A stretch of 64,000 bases of DNA from Nostoc piscinale CENA21 (GCF_001298445.1 NZ_CP012036.1:1159091-1223090); one strand, 5' to 3'; counted from the stretch's first letter, positions 17,561-27,767 are shown. A program made the numbers and translations. The notes: a model not told the origin generated them from the letters alone.

Positions 17561-18667
17561 TTAAGCCAAAGGTAGACAAAAACGAAATGTACTGCCAATT
17601 CCTAATTCGCTTTCTACCTGGATTTTTCCGCCTTGTAATTCCACTAAGTGCCGAGAAATAGTTAACCCAATACCAGTTCCTCCCGAATGGCGATCGCGTG
17701 ATTGATCAGCTCGCCAAAAGCGTTCAAATACATGGGGTAAATCTTCAGGGGAAATGCCGATACCTGTATCAATCACAGCAATCCAAAGTTTCGAGGCTTC
17801 GGGCCAAGCTTGCAGAGTAATTGTACCTTTGGTAGTGTAGCGGATGGCATTGCCTAGCAAGTTGACTAACACTTGTTCAGTGCGATCGACATCCGCCAAC
17901 ACCATTGGTAATTGTGCAGGAAAATCCAAATGCAACACAGGCCCATCTTCTAACAATTGTTCGCTGAATCTTTCTACCAAAGACTCCAACAAAGGGCGCA
18001 AACTTATTGGCTGTATTTTAATTGGTAAATAACCGGCTTCTGCCTTAGAAAGTTCTTGCAAATCATTGACTAATCTTTCTAAGCGTCTAGTTTCTTTGAC
18101 TAAACGTCGATAAACTTCCGGCGAAGGTTCTATTACACCATCTGCCAATTCTTCTAAGTAACCACGCACAACTGTTAGCGGTGTCCGCAGTTCATGAGTC
18201 ATATCACCAATTAGTTCTCGCCGTCGAGCTTCTACACCCTCTAAACTTGCAGCCATACGGTTAAAACTAGTACCCAAGCGATTTAGTTCAGGAATATCAG
18301 ACAGAGGTAATCGTGCATCTAACTCACCAACGGCGAACTTTTGGGTAATTTGTTCCATTTCAGTTAAACGCTGCATGATTCTTTTAGAAACCCAATAACT
18401 CAATCCTCCCGCCGCCGTAGTACCAACAATTACCGACCAAATTGTGCTGCGTCGCCAAGCTGTTTCAAAGCCTTCTACTAGTTCAGTCCGAACATTAATT
18501 AAATCCAATCCCTGGCTTTGTAGTCGTTCTAAGTGCAGCACAAAAAAACGGGGTGACGAAACTTTGCTGATAATCACAAAGCTGACTACCCCCACAATCA
18601 TCACTACCAAGTGGGAAACAAATAAACGTGATGCCAAAGGCAAGGATTTTGTCCAACGCCAACTCAT
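17561..18667 (-). CDS. Two-component sensor histidine kinase
   Basis: A 368-residue membrane kinase: helix at about 18-35, a short periplasmic part, second helix at about 76-92, HAMP at 93-145, HisKA with the phospho-accepting H158 (DMTHELRTPLTVVRGYLEEL), and an ATPase domain with the N box (LVNLLGNAIRYT), DTGIGI and GGTGIGLTI. It follows the response regulator by 13 bases and is its cognate partner. BaeS-like in layout; signal unknown. Confidence 0.92.
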   Translation of the reverse strand: MSWRWTKSLPLASRLFVSHLVVMIVGVVSFVIISKVSSPRFFVLHLERLQSQGLDLINVRTELVEGFETAWRRSTIWSVIVGTTAAGGLSYWVSKRIMQRLTEMEQITQKFAVGELDARLPLSDIPELNRLGTSFNRMAASLEGVEARRRELIGDMTHELRTPLTVVRGYLEELADGVIEPSPEVYRRLVKETRRLERLVNDLQELSKAEAGYLPIKIQPISLRPLLESLVERFSEQLLEDGPVLHLDFPAQLPMVLADVDRTEQVLVNLLGNAIRYTTKGTITLQAWPEASKLWIAVIDTGIGISPEDLPHVFERFWRADQSRDRHSGGTGIGLTISRHLVELQGGKIQVESELGIGSTFRFCLPLA

Positions 18668-18680
18668 AATTTCATCACGC

Positions 18681-19391
18681 TCACATTACAGGAGAGTCTT
18701 CAAATTTATAACCTACCCCAACAACAGTTTTAATAAACGAGGGGTTAGCTGGATCAGGTTCAATTTTTTTGCGTAACCGCGCTACATGGGTGTCAACAAC
18801 TCGCTCGTCACCGAAGAAATCATCGCCCCAAAGTTTATCAATTAGTTGAGTGCGGTTCCAAACTCGTCCAGGGTTACTGACAAAGGTGCTTAATAAATTA
18901 AATTCTAGGTTGGTTAAGTCGAGAATTTCTGCTTCTTGGGAATTTAACTGGCGAGAAGCGGTGCGTTGTTCAATATCTACAATAAAGTTTTGCGTCCGTG
19001 TAACTTGATGTTGTCCGCCTTGACGCAGACTCCGCCGCAATAACGCCCGGACTCTAGCAACTAATTCTCTGGGGCTGAAGGGTTTAACCATGTAGTCATC
19101 CGCACCAGTAGATAATCCAATGACGCGATCAATTTCTTCGCCTTTGGCGGTCAACATCAAAATATAAGGGTCTTTACTTCCTGGTTTTTGCCGAATTCTG
19201 GCGCAAACTTCCAAGCCATCCAACCCAGGAATCATTAAGTCGAGAATAATTAAATCCGGTGCTTGCTCTTGAAACATCCGCAAGGCGTTGACACCATCAC
19301 GGCTAACACGACAAGAAAATCCTTCTTTTTCTAAAGCCAGTTGGATTAACTGAGCAATTTCAGCTTCATCCTCAACAATTAAAATATCCAT
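18681..19391 (-). CDS. OmpR/PhoB-type response regulator
   Basis: A 236-residue regulator. The receiver domain shows acidic residues E7/D8, phosphorylation site D51 (LIILDLMIPGLDG), T80 and K102 (MVKPFSPREL). The C-terminal winged helix ends VDTHVARLRKKIEPDP and VVGVGYKFE. It is first in an operon with the histidine kinase. Target genes cannot be read from sequence. Confidence 0.93.
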   Translation of the reverse strand: MDILIVEDEAEIAQLIQLALEKEGFSCRVSRDGVNALRMFQEQAPDLIILDLMIPGLDGLEVCARIRQKPGSKDPYILMLTAKGEEIDRVIGLSTGADDYMVKPFSPRELVARVRALLRRSLRQGGQHQVTRTQNFIVDIEQRTASRQLNSQEAEILDLTNLEFNLLSTFVSNPGRVWNRTQLIDKLWGDDFFGDERVVDTHVARLRKKIEPDPANPSFIKTVVGVGYKFEDSPVM

Positions 19392-19480
19392 CGCTATTAA
19401 AAATTCAACGGAATACGCAGAGTTATTTCCTGGCTTGCATTGTACTCTAAAAACCTGCGATGGGTGATGAGTAACAGATT

Positions 19481-20191
19481 TTACAGATGAGAATTAGAAA
19501 GCGATCGATAGTTGTAACCTAAATGGGAGTCTTTTTGAATTTCCTGTTTAATGCTATCGAGGTCAAGGAAGTAGTCAGCTACATCAATCAAGCTATCACT
19601 AGTCATGGGTCGCAAACTCACAACTTCAACTCGACCACCTTTACTAGTGACAGCTTCCACAGCATAAGCTAAAGCGCCATCGCCACTGACTAAAATGGCT
19701 GTATCGTAATAGGGGGCTAAAGTGATCATATCGACAGCAATTTCTACATTCAAATTAGGTTTTTTAGAATTGTCTGTCGGTTGTGCTTCTTTAGTCACTA
19801 CTCGATAACCATTGCGCCGCATCCAAAACAAAAAGCCTTGTTGTTTGTCATTCGCTCGTGGACGTGTGGGAGCGGGTCTGCCAACATCAACGATTGTGTA
19901 AAAGAAAGCCCGCAACAGCCGCGAACCAGAGGTTAAACGACAAAGTAATTTGAGATAGTCGATTTCAATTCCTAGTTGTAAAGCTGCATGAAATAGATTC
20001 ACACCATCAATAAAAATAGCAACTCGCCCACGGTTTAATCCGTTAATTATTGAGGTGTTGGTTTTCGGTTCTCGATTTTGATAATGTTCACTTTTGGCAG
20101 GATTTTTCAAGACCATCTTTGGTGATGAGGGCGATTCTAGTTCCAAGTGTTTATATACGTTGTTGGCTTTGGTAAAATTAGTGAAAGTCAT
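19481..20191 (-). CDS. NYN domain protein, LabA/DUF88 family
   Basis: A 236-residue protein with an NYN/PIN-like nuclease domain starting at about residue 55: RVAIFIDGVNLFHAAL carries the first aspartate, KKPNLNVEIAVDMITLA and TAILVSGDGALAYAVE carry others. In Synechococcus LabA is needed for negative feedback of KaiC on gene expression; family membership is clear here, circadian function is inferred. A conserved tail VSLRPMTSDSLIDVADYFLD follows. Confidence 0.85.
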   Translation of the reverse strand: MTFTNFTKANNVYKHLELESPSSPKMVLKNPAKSEHYQNREPKTNTSIINGLNRGRVAIFIDGVNLFHAALQLGIEIDYLKLLCRLTSGSRLLRAFFYTIVDVGRPAPTRPRANDKQQGFLFWMRRNGYRVVTKEAQPTDNSKKPNLNVEIAVDMITLAPYYDTAILVSGDGALAYAVEAVTSKGGRVEVVSLRPMTSDSLIDVADYFLDLDSIKQEIQKDSHLGYNYRSLSNSHL

Positions 20192-21010
20192 TGACTCCTC
20201 GGAAATTTTAAATTTGTGAAGATTGTTGAGAAATTACCCAGGTATGATTTGTGCTAGTTAATTTACCTAGCAGCAAAGGATGTGGAATTATTTGTGTTGA
20301 AGCTGTTATCTATCTAAGTCGCACATTGGCTTGCAGAGTTTGTGTGATGTCATTAGTCATGAATATTGATGAGCTTAACCAGCAAAATGACTAATGAATT
20401 AATACTTAGTTGGATGAGCTTGAGACACAGAAATTGTGTTAATTTTGCAGATTCCAAAGGTAAACGCTCTAGAGTTGTTAATTCCCATCAGAGCGAGTTT
20501 TACGAGATATTCCCTTTGCCTAAAAATATAAGGCTCTTTATCTATTCCCTCTGCATCTCAACTTACCACAGGATGCTAACAATTGCTCAAAGGCAGTTTG
20601 TTGTAAGGTGAATAGCGAAGAGCGATCGCATCTATAACTTATTGTACAACTGAATGGCAAAATCCCACAATCACCTCTAGCTTTGTATATTGATATCCAC
20701 ATATATCAAAAATACCAAACCTCTGATTTATCGGGGAAATATACTCAAAAATTATGGCAAATATATATTTAGGATGATTGGCTTTATAATTGTTTAAAAT
20801 TAATCGTAAAAACAATTACAGCTATATTTACGAATATTTGCTGTTTATAGGGTAATTTTTGACATAATCAGTCAAATAAGCAGTTAATCAAATTGTTGTC
20901 AAAATCACTTATCAACTTAACCTTTAATTGTTCTTAAGATGGAGTTCATTGATTGATTAATAGGGCTAAATTGATATCAAGACTAGTCCACAAAATGTCT
21001 TTGCTCATCT

Positions 21011-21048
21011 CCTCCAGTGGTTACTTGACCCCGGAGGTTATTTTTTTT
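21011..21048 (+). terminator. Terminator-like hairpin without an upstream ORF
   Basis: Stem CCTCC / GGAGG around a 17-base loop followed by TTA and eight T's. The nearest plus-strand ORF is far upstream. Confidence 0.5.
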
Positions 21049-21269
21049 AAGGAGGCAGGAGAGAATACCCATAAATAAATTTATCTTATTTAAGATATCA
21101 ATAGAAGATACTAGAGAGACAAGGTAGACACGGAAGAAAAGGGAGAGAGATGTTTTTAAAACAATTGGTATTGCTATATAAATTTGTTTAGTAAATTAAA
21201 TTACTATCTAGACAATACATTAAGAAATACTAAGAATATTTCTCATGTTTTCTAATTCTTATGCTATCC

Positions 21270-21474
21270 TGTCAATAATTTGTACCTAAAGGAAAATGTT
21301 AGGAAAACTACGGTTTTTCTAAGCTAATTTGTTTTAGGTAAACTGATAACGGAAAGCAAGTCATTTCTCCAGAAATATAGCTTTGTTTTCTGTTTAATTC
21401 ACTTTGTTTATAACACGCTAACAAACCGATAACACGATCGCGCCAGTTTGATTCCGCTTTAACTGGCGCTTTTT
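21270..21474 (+). ncRNA. Candidate small RNA
   Basis: A 5' hairpin at 21299-21322 (TTAGGAAAAC, loop TACG, GTTTTTCTAA) and a perfect terminator at 21440-21474 enclose about 200 bases with no ORF. A possible -10 box TATGCT lies near 21260. Identity with a known cyanobacterial RNA family could not be established. Confidence 0.35.
21440..21474 (+). terminator. Strong Rho-independent-type terminator
   Basis: Perfect 9-bp stem GCGCCAGTT / AACTGGCGC followed by TTTTTAT. Confidence 0.7.
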
Positions 21475-21583
21475 ATATTTAGTGGAGATGGGTGTAGGTG
21501 GGTAATATCTTGAATATCTTGTCTGGTAAAAGATTGATCATCAAGACCGCAGGAGGCAGGGAGCAGGGGGTAATACCAAATCG

Positions 21584-21676
21584 AATATATAATTAGCCTG
21601 CGTGGTGCGCCAAGCGGAACGCAAGCGCGATAGGCAGGCTTTGTTTATATAGCCTAGACTTCCAGTCTAAGGGTTT
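21584..21676 (+). repeat. Dispersed repeat element type B, copy 2 with internal insertion
   Basis: Same order as the copy at 15680-15745 (ATATATAATTAGCCTGCG, then AGGCTTTGTTTATATAG and the AGACTTCCAGTC core) but with about 29 extra bases (GTGCGCCAAGCGGAACGC...) after AGCCTGCG. It reaches the stop codon of the SGNH gene. Confidence 0.7.
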
Positions 21677-22671
21677 TATATGCTTTCTCGTCCCAAAACT
21701 TCTAAAAGCGATCGCTCAATTACTTCACTCACGAATTGATTACCCTGCAAGTTCATGTGAATGGTGTCATGATATAAAGCTTGCGGGTTGTTTGTTTGAT
21801 TAAATAGCGGCAGAAAATCTATATAGAGAATTTGCTGGGTTTGGGTAAACTCACTCAATCTTTTACGTGCGGTAATTTCGTAATCAAGGGGGCCGGGTTT
21901 ACCTAGTTCTCGCCGTAAGGGAGTCATGGCTAAGAGAAATTTACTTTGGTGTTGAGTTGCGATCGCTTGAATTTGCTTGATTGCTTGTAGATTTATACCG
22001 ACGCGATCGCCTGGTTCGGCTTGGAGTGCTTGCAATTCGGGAATTGGTTGTTGTTTAGTTGCATAACGTTGCCACACTTCTACTAGTCCTAAAGGCGGTT
22101 TCTTCTTTGGATAGTTGCGATCGCGGCCTACTGGTAAAGCCGTGGGAGAATAGGCAAACAAATCATCAGTATTAATTAATAAAACTACTACCTGGGCTGA
22201 AAAATTGCCAAATCGTTGCAAATAAGCTAATTCGTTTCTTGGCCCCCAAGAGTTAGCCGAAGCATTCAAAACTTCCACCTGTTGATATTTGTCAGTGATC
22301 TCTGATTTGAGAGAATTCATGATTAAGCTGGAGATGGTATTTTTTTGATCAGTCCACCAGCCACCATTAGCAATGGAATCTCCTAACAACAGGACGCGCA
22401 AAGTTTGCGGTGCAGGGATTTTGGCGATGGGACTGCTACGCATCGAAAATTCATTGATTTCAATGCGATTCCCAAAGCGGCGCGTGCTTTGATTTGGTGC
22501 TAACAAGTAACCTATCTGGGAGTCGCCAATGTAAATTAAGGGATTACCAAAACCAAAAAGCGATCGCAACCCAATCTCGATGATTACCAGTAGCACTATT
22601 ACGATCAAAATCACGAATATTACTACTTTCACTGCTGAATCCTCACCTATAAATAATTTATATTTACTCAA
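21676..22671 (-). CDS. Membrane-anchored SGNH/GDSL hydrolase family protein
   Basis: A 331-residue protein with an N-terminal membrane anchor (VVIFVILIVIVLLVIIEIGL) and an SGNH hydrolase fold outside. The nucleophile block is LRVLLLGDSIANGG, the oxyanion Asn block NASANSWGPRNE, and the catalytic Asp/His pair YHDTIHMN near residue 308. Family members are esterases or polysaccharide O-acetyl modifying enzymes; the substrate is unknown. Its stop codon sits at the edge of repeat type B. Confidence 0.8.
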   Translation of the reverse strand: MSKYKLFIGEDSAVKVVIFVILIVIVLLVIIEIGLRSLFGFGNPLIYIGDSQIGYLLAPNQSTRRFGNRIEINEFSMRSSPIAKIPAPQTLRVLLLGDSIANGGWWTDQKNTISSLIMNSLKSEITDKYQQVEVLNASANSWGPRNELAYLQRFGNFSAQVVVLLINTDDLFAYSPTALPVGRDRNYPKKKPPLGLVEVWQRYATKQQPIPELQALQAEPGDRVGINLQAIKQIQAIATQHQSKFLLAMTPLRRELGKPGPLDYEITARKRLSEFTQTQQILYIDFLPLFNQTNNPQALYHDTIHMNLQGNQFVSEVIERSLLEVLGRESI

Positions 22672-23030
22672 TTAAAGTAATTAACTATACTCTATTTTTT
22701 CAGTGTTTATTTCAAAAAAGATAAATATATCAACTCGTAAATTTACTGAAAAAATTTGTATTTAAAAACTAATCTGATCACTTCTTACCCAGTAATTCTC
22801 AAATAGAAACAGGGGACAAAAGCAAAGGCTGTTTTTCTCCTGCCTGCCTCCTACCTCCTGCCTTATCTGTATAAACTGAGCTACTAACACTAGCGACGTA
22901 AGTAAATTTAGGGATGTATTCGTTGCAAAGCTTAAACAAAATAAAAGCAGAACCTTAACTTGTTTTGCTAATAGAAGGACTACAATCAAAACGGACAAAT
23001 TAGGACTCTAACGAAGGAGGATTAAACGCG
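22672..23030. other. Intergenic region, no gene seen
   Basis: AT-rich; contains pyrimidine-rich simple sequence (CTGCCTGCCTCCTACCTCCT). The divergent promoters of the SGNH gene and the 46-residue gene should be here. Confidence 0.4.
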
Positions 23031-23171
23031 ATGTCCGACTTAAATAGAGGAATTATGAAATTTGAGGGTGCAGACTCCCCCAAAGTAGTGACTATTTCTA
23101 CAGTTTTGCTCTTGGGTTCGATTGCTGGTCTAATTATTTGGGCGTTGCAAGCTGCTTATGCCTTAAATTAA
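23031..23171 (+). CDS. Small single-helix membrane protein, 46 residues
   Basis: Begins MSDLNRGIMKFEGADSPKVV, followed by one membrane helix TISTVLLLGSIAGLIIWALQ and a short end. An excellent ribosome-binding site, AAGGAGG, lies 9-10 bases upstream of the ATG, which makes it a real gene. The size and layout resemble small photosynthetic-membrane subunits, but I do not recognise it. It is about 200 bases upstream of the PlsY-like fusion gene. Confidence 0.7.
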   Translation: MSDLNRGIMKFEGADSPKVVTISTVLLLGSIAGLIIWALQAAYALN

Positions 23172-23369
23172 GTGACCAGTGCTGAAAAATTAGTGTTCAT
23201 TTGGATATGGGCAGAATGTCAGCAAAACTTAGGTTTACGCTGCTGCCCAGTGTCCATTTGAGACATAGTAATAAAGTGTCCGAAAAATCGGGAAAAAACT
23301 TCCAAAAAATTTTAGATTTTGCGATTTGAGATTTTAGATGCAATATAAATCTAAAATCCAACATCAACA

Positions 23370-26265
23370 ATGCTTGAACTTTGGGGTGCCTTAGTTATTT
23401 TAATTGCCTGCCCCCTATTAGGCGGCTTACCTCTAATTGCCTGGATTACCAACGGGTTGACAGGTAGGCAATTATCACGGATAGGCACAAAAAACATCAG
23501 CGTCTCAGCCGCTTTTTATCATGGCGGCACATGGGTAGGGCTTTTGGCAGTAGTCTCAGAAGCCTTAAAGGGAATCGCCGCCGTTTTTCTGACTCGTATT
23601 TTTTTCCCAGATGGTTCGCCGTGGGAAATAATCGCCATAATTGCTTTAGTTTTAGGGAGATTTTGGCTAGGTAAAGGGGCGGGGACAACAAATGCTGCTT
23701 GGGGATTTTTAATTCATGATCCATTAGTGGCAGTATTTGTCAGTTTTTTTAGCAATCACTACATTTTTAGTATTTCGTGCTAAACAACCCGTGAAATATG
23801 GAGTATTAGTGCTGTTTCCCTTACTGGTGATCATTTTGCATTCTGATGATTTATTCAGAATTTTGGCCGCGATCGCTTTAGCTGTGTTGCTGGGGTGGAT
23901 TTATCGGCAAATGCCGGATGATTTAGATTTACCAGTAGCAGAAGCCCAGACAAGTACCCAAGCAACCTTAGCAACATTACAAAGCGATCGCCCAATTTTG
24001 ACTTTAGATGATGAACTAGATGGGGCAATAGTCGGACAAAAAGCCGCTACCCTCTCTCAAATTAAGCGTTGGGGTTATCCTGTCCCCAAAGGTTGGGTAA
24101 TTGTCCCTGGTGCAGATCCCGAAAAATTAATCACCTTCCTCAAACCTTCAGATTTATCACCGTTAATTGTACGTTCCTCAGCCATTGGGGAAGATTCTGA
24201 ACAAGCCTCCGCCGCCGGACAGTATGAAACGGTGGTGAGTGTCACCAGTAAAGAACAATTGCAAACTGCGATCGCCCAAGTGCAAGATTCCTACAATCAT
24301 CCCAGTGCAGTACAGTACCGGATGGATCGCGGTTTACCAGAAACAGCGATGACAGTGCTGGTGCAGCAGCAAGTCCAAAGCGTCTATTCGGGGGTGGCCT
24401 TTACCCGTGATCCGATTACGCAGCAAGGTGATGCGATTTTAATTGAAGCCTTACCCGGTAGTCCGATTCAAGTCGTCTCTGGACAAGTCACACCCGAACA
24501 ATATCGCGCCTTTGTAGTCGAGACAGATAATATTTCCTCAATTCACATCGAAGGGACAGGACAAGTCCCCCAAGCGATCCTCAAACAAGTGGCTTACCTC
24601 GCCTACCGCATCGAAAAACGTTATCACGGCATACCCCAAGATATTGAGTGGTGTTATGACGGTCAAACTTTGTGGGTGTTGCAAGCCCGACCAATTACTA
24701 CCTTATTACCAATCTGGACAAGGAAAATCGCCGCCGAAGTGATTCCGGGGGTGATTCATCCTTTAACTTGGTCAATTAATCGCCCCTTAACTTGTGGCGT
24801 GTGGGGAGATATTTTCACAATTGTGTTGGGCGATCGCGCTTCTGGGTTAGATTTTACGGAAACTGCCACCCTGCATTACTCTAGGGCTTATTTTAATGCC
24901 TCCCTGTTAGGAGATATTTTTCTGCGGATGGGTTTACCGCCAGAAAGTTTGGAATTTCTCACCAGAGGCGCAAAAATGAGTACACCGCCTTTGCAGTCCA
25001 CAATGCAGAATCTCCCCGGATTAATGCAGTTGTTGAAACAGGAATTGAATTTAGACAAAGACTTTAAGCACGACTACCGTCAGTTATTTATTCCTGGGTT
25101 GTCGCAATTAGCCCATGAATCAATTGAGGAGATGGAACCAGCGCAAATCTTAGAGAGAATTGATTTTAACTTAGAATTACTGCGGCGTGGTACTTATTAC
25201 AGCATTTTAGCGCCTTTGAGTGCTGCCATTAGACAAGGCATCTTTCGGGTGAAAGATGGGCAGATTGATAATAGTGTGACACCAGAAGTCGCCGCTTTGC
25301 GATCGCTCAGTGCTTTAGCCGCCGATGCGAGAAGAATATTAACAGAGTTTGAACCAGACCAAGTATTTGAACAGTTAGAACAAACACCAGAAGGTCAAAA
25401 AGTTCTTTACGAATTTAACGAACTGCTAGAAGATTACGGGTATTTAAGTGATGTCGGGACTAACATTGCTGTTCCCACCTGGAAAGAAGACCCCCGCCCA
25501 GTACAGCAGTTATTTGTGCAACTAATTCAAGGTAATCAACCAGAAACAGGCGGTATTGACCCCATTAATCGGGCTTTATCTGGTAAACGCAAACGTGGCT
25601 TTGTCCAAGAACGTGTAGATATTAAAGGAAGGGTGACAGAGGTTTATTCTCGACTGTTGGCAGAATTGCGCTGGCGATTTGTCGCCATTGAAAAAACTTG
25701 GTTAAAATCTGGGTTACTCAAACAGGCGGGCGATATCTTTTTCCTAGAAATCGCAGAAATTAGACAGCTAATTGCCGAAGCTGATACCCCGTTGCCAGAA
25801 CGCTTACTAGAAATTATCGAATATCGGCGATCGCAATTCCTCGAAGATAGCAAAATTCCCCAAGTCCCGATTTTGATTTACGGGCATACACCACCCCATC
25901 CCCTAGCACCTTCTCCTATCTACTCCGACCAACTATTACAGGGTATTCCCGCCAGCCACGGACAAGCCGAAGGTCGAGTCAAAGTAGTGCGGAACTTACA
26001 AGATTTACCCCAAATTGACCGCGAGACTATTTTAGTTGTCCCTTACACCGATTCTGGTTGGGCTCCTTTATTAGTTAGGGCTGGCGGACTGATTGCTGAA
26101 GCTGGCGGTAGATTATCTCATGGCGCAATTGTCGCCCGTGAATATGGTATTCCGGCGGTAATGGATGTCAGAGGTGCAACTTGGTTATTGCAAGATGGTC
26201 AACGGGTCAGAATTGATGGGTCTAGGGGTATCGTAGAACTATCTAACGACTTAAGACCACAATGA
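23370..26265 (+). CDS. PlsY-like acyltransferase domain fused to a PEP-synthase-like enzyme (frameshifted)
   Basis: The N-terminal part (23370-23783) resembles the membrane glycerol-3-phosphate acyltransferase PlsY (GGLPLIAWITNGLTGRQLSR, GTKNISVSAAF). The rest (to 26265) has a pyruvate-phosphate-dikinase ATP-binding domain (GQKAATLSQIKRWGYPVPKG, IVRSSAIGEDSEQASAAGQY, DIEWCYDGQTLWVLQARPI) and a C-terminal PEP-utiliser mobile domain with the phosphohistidine in GGRLSHGAIVAREYGIPAV. The two frames join at seven T's (23744-23750); six T's give VSFLAITTFLVF. Such long fusions occur in cyanobacteria. Both activities are inferred from family. It overlaps the cupin gene by ATGA. Confidence 0.8.
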
Positions 26266-26628
26266 TTACCACTTCCCTCAACAACTTGCCCGAAGAATCT
26301 GTTTCCCACAATCCCGAAATTAAAAAAAAAGGTGATGTTACGCTTTGGCGATTTACCTCACCTCACCAACTTTTCTCAAGCCCGGTTTGCCCCCAGACAA
26401 ACAGCCACCGCACACGCACATCAAGATATGTGTGAAGTATTTTTTGTTGAAGCAGGTTCTGGGGTGATTCGCGTAGATCACCAAGAATATCCCCTACTTC
26501 CCGGAAACTGTATTGCTATAGAACCAGGGGAAGTTCACGAAGTTATTAATAGTGGCGATACAGAACTTGTTTTGACCTACTTTGGCTTGCGAGTCGAGTC
26601 ATGTAGTAAAGTGCTGAGTACTGAGTAA
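26262..26628 (+). CDS. Cupin domain protein (frameshifted)
   Basis: A small single-domain cupin: metal ligands in HAHQDMCEVFFVE and later PGEVHEVIN, with the GNCIAIEPGEVH block. The ATG at 26262 overlaps the stop of the PEP-synthase-like gene (ATGA), the expected coupled start. That frame reads to a run of nine A's (26322-26330) and then goes out of frame; eight A's would give KKKVMLRFGDLPH and a complete protein of about 120 residues. Without repair, only a start at 26332 yields the domain. The C-terminus (KVLSTE) comes from a GTGCTGAGTACTGAG repeat. Confidence 0.75.
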
Positions 26629-26690
26629 GAAGCAGATGTTCTAACCTCAAAAAAGCTTATATGCCTTGTCAAAATCTCTATAACAATACC

Positions 26691-26832
26691 AGGACTTACG
26701 CACCAAGATTGTCTATGAAGATTGGGTGTAAGGGTGTAAGGGTATGTGGCGGAAGGGTTTTAGATACATACACCCCTGTACCCCTACACCCTCGCCAAAA
26801 CCCTTGATTTTTCGTTTTTATGCGTAAGTCCT
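26691..26832. repeat. MITE-like element, copy 2
   Basis: A 142-bp element with terminal inverted repeats AGGACTTACGCA / TGCGTAAGTCCT, inverted relative to 15523-15672 and nearly identical to it. It lies 52 bases before the SulP/antiporter relic, so its insertion may be linked to that deletion. Confidence 0.85.
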
Positions 26833-26884
26833 AAATACGTAATATAAACACCCCAATTTTGAATTTTGGTTACAAAAATCCAAA

Positions 26885-27085
26885 ATGTCAGCGATCGCTC
26901 GTGAACATTCCGCAATGGCTGACTCTGATGTATTGATTATGGATTTGAGTGATGTGCCAATATTGGGTGTGACGGCTTCTTTTGCAATTGAAAACGCCAT
27001 CAAAGATGCAAGTGAACAAGGTCGTAAAGTGCTAATTGTGGGTTCAACTGGCAAAGTTAAACGCCGCTTAGAACTGTATTTCTGA
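26885..27085 (+). pseudogene. SulP-family transporter relic (STAS domain end, BicA-like)
   Basis: Only the C-terminal STAS domain remains: SDVLIMDLSDVPILGVTASF and GRKVLIVGSTGKVKRRLE. The membrane part is missing. SulP proteins such as BicA move bicarbonate or sulfate with sodium. The remnant runs straight into a truncated antiporter, consistent with a decayed bicA-nhaS pair, although assignment to BicA is inferred from that neighbour. Confidence 0.65.
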
Positions 27086-27705
27086 TTGGTGCAATTCTGC
27101 TGGGTAAATATTTCAATCAAAATTTTGTAGCAATTGTTAATAAATTGCAAACAAGAGGTAACTTAATTATCCCAGCATTTATTTTTGCATTCTTTATGGC
27201 TTTCTTGGGTAATGCGATTCACCTAGAAGCAATATTAGGTGCTTTTGCTGCTGGCTTAGTTTTGGATGAAACTGATAAACGCAAAGAGTTAGATGAGCAG
27301 GTAAAACCTGTTGCTGATATCTTAGTTCCAGTTTTCTTTGTGATTGTTGGTGCAAAAGTTGATTTAGGTGTATTTAACCCTGTAGTTCCCGAAAACCGAG
27401 AAGGATTAATTATTGCAACTTTCTTAATTTTGGTAGCGATTATCGGCAAAGTTTTTACAGGTTGGGCAGTTTTTGGTCAAGCTGGAATTAATCGGTTAGG
27501 GGTTGGTGTAGGGATGATTCCCCGTGGTGAAGTTGGGTTAGTGTTTGCGGCAATTGGTGCTGCTAGTGGTACTCTGAATAAACCATTGCAAGCTGCGATC
27601 GTCATTATGATGATTTTAACAACTTTCTTAGCTTTATTACGGCTGGCTTTTAAACAATCGCCTGAAGCCAAAGAATCTTTAGAAGAAGCCAATTTACTCA
27701 ACTAA
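27073..27705 (+). pseudogene. N-terminally truncated Na+/H+ antiporter (CPA2, NhaS3-like)
   Basis: The C-terminal half of a CPA2 cation/proton antiporter: AIHLEAILGAFAAGLVLDE, VPVFFVIVGAKVDLG, and GVGMIPRGEVGLVFAAIG, with about five membrane helices. The reading frame begins inside the preceding SulP relic, with no ribosome site or normal N-terminus, so roughly the first half of the protein is missing. It could yield a shortened product from TTG at 27145, but transport activity is unlikely. Confidence 0.75.
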
Positions 27706-27767
27706 AGACTTTTCTTTAATAAATTTCAACAGTCCTGATTCTGTTTTGGTGATGAGAAGTCGCGGCT

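Larger units (their letters stand above)
20192..21675. other. 1.5-kb ORF-free region with two plus-strand terminators
   Basis: Both flanking genes are on the minus strand, yet two plus-strand terminators occur here (21011-21048 and 21440-21474) with no credible ORF before either. A stable hairpin with a TACG loop lies at 21299-21322. TTGACA at 20859-20864 could be a -35 box. The right end holds dispersed repeat type B. The 81-codon frame at 20366 has no protein-like character. Confidence 0.5.

Noticed and set aside
20366..20611. 81-codon plus-strand ORF
   Set aside because: No ribosome site, biased composition, no protein-like pattern; lies in an AT-rich non-coding region.
22762..22998. 78-codon minus-strand ORF
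   Set aside because: Covers pyrimidine-rich simple sequence and the promoter region of the 46-residue gene.
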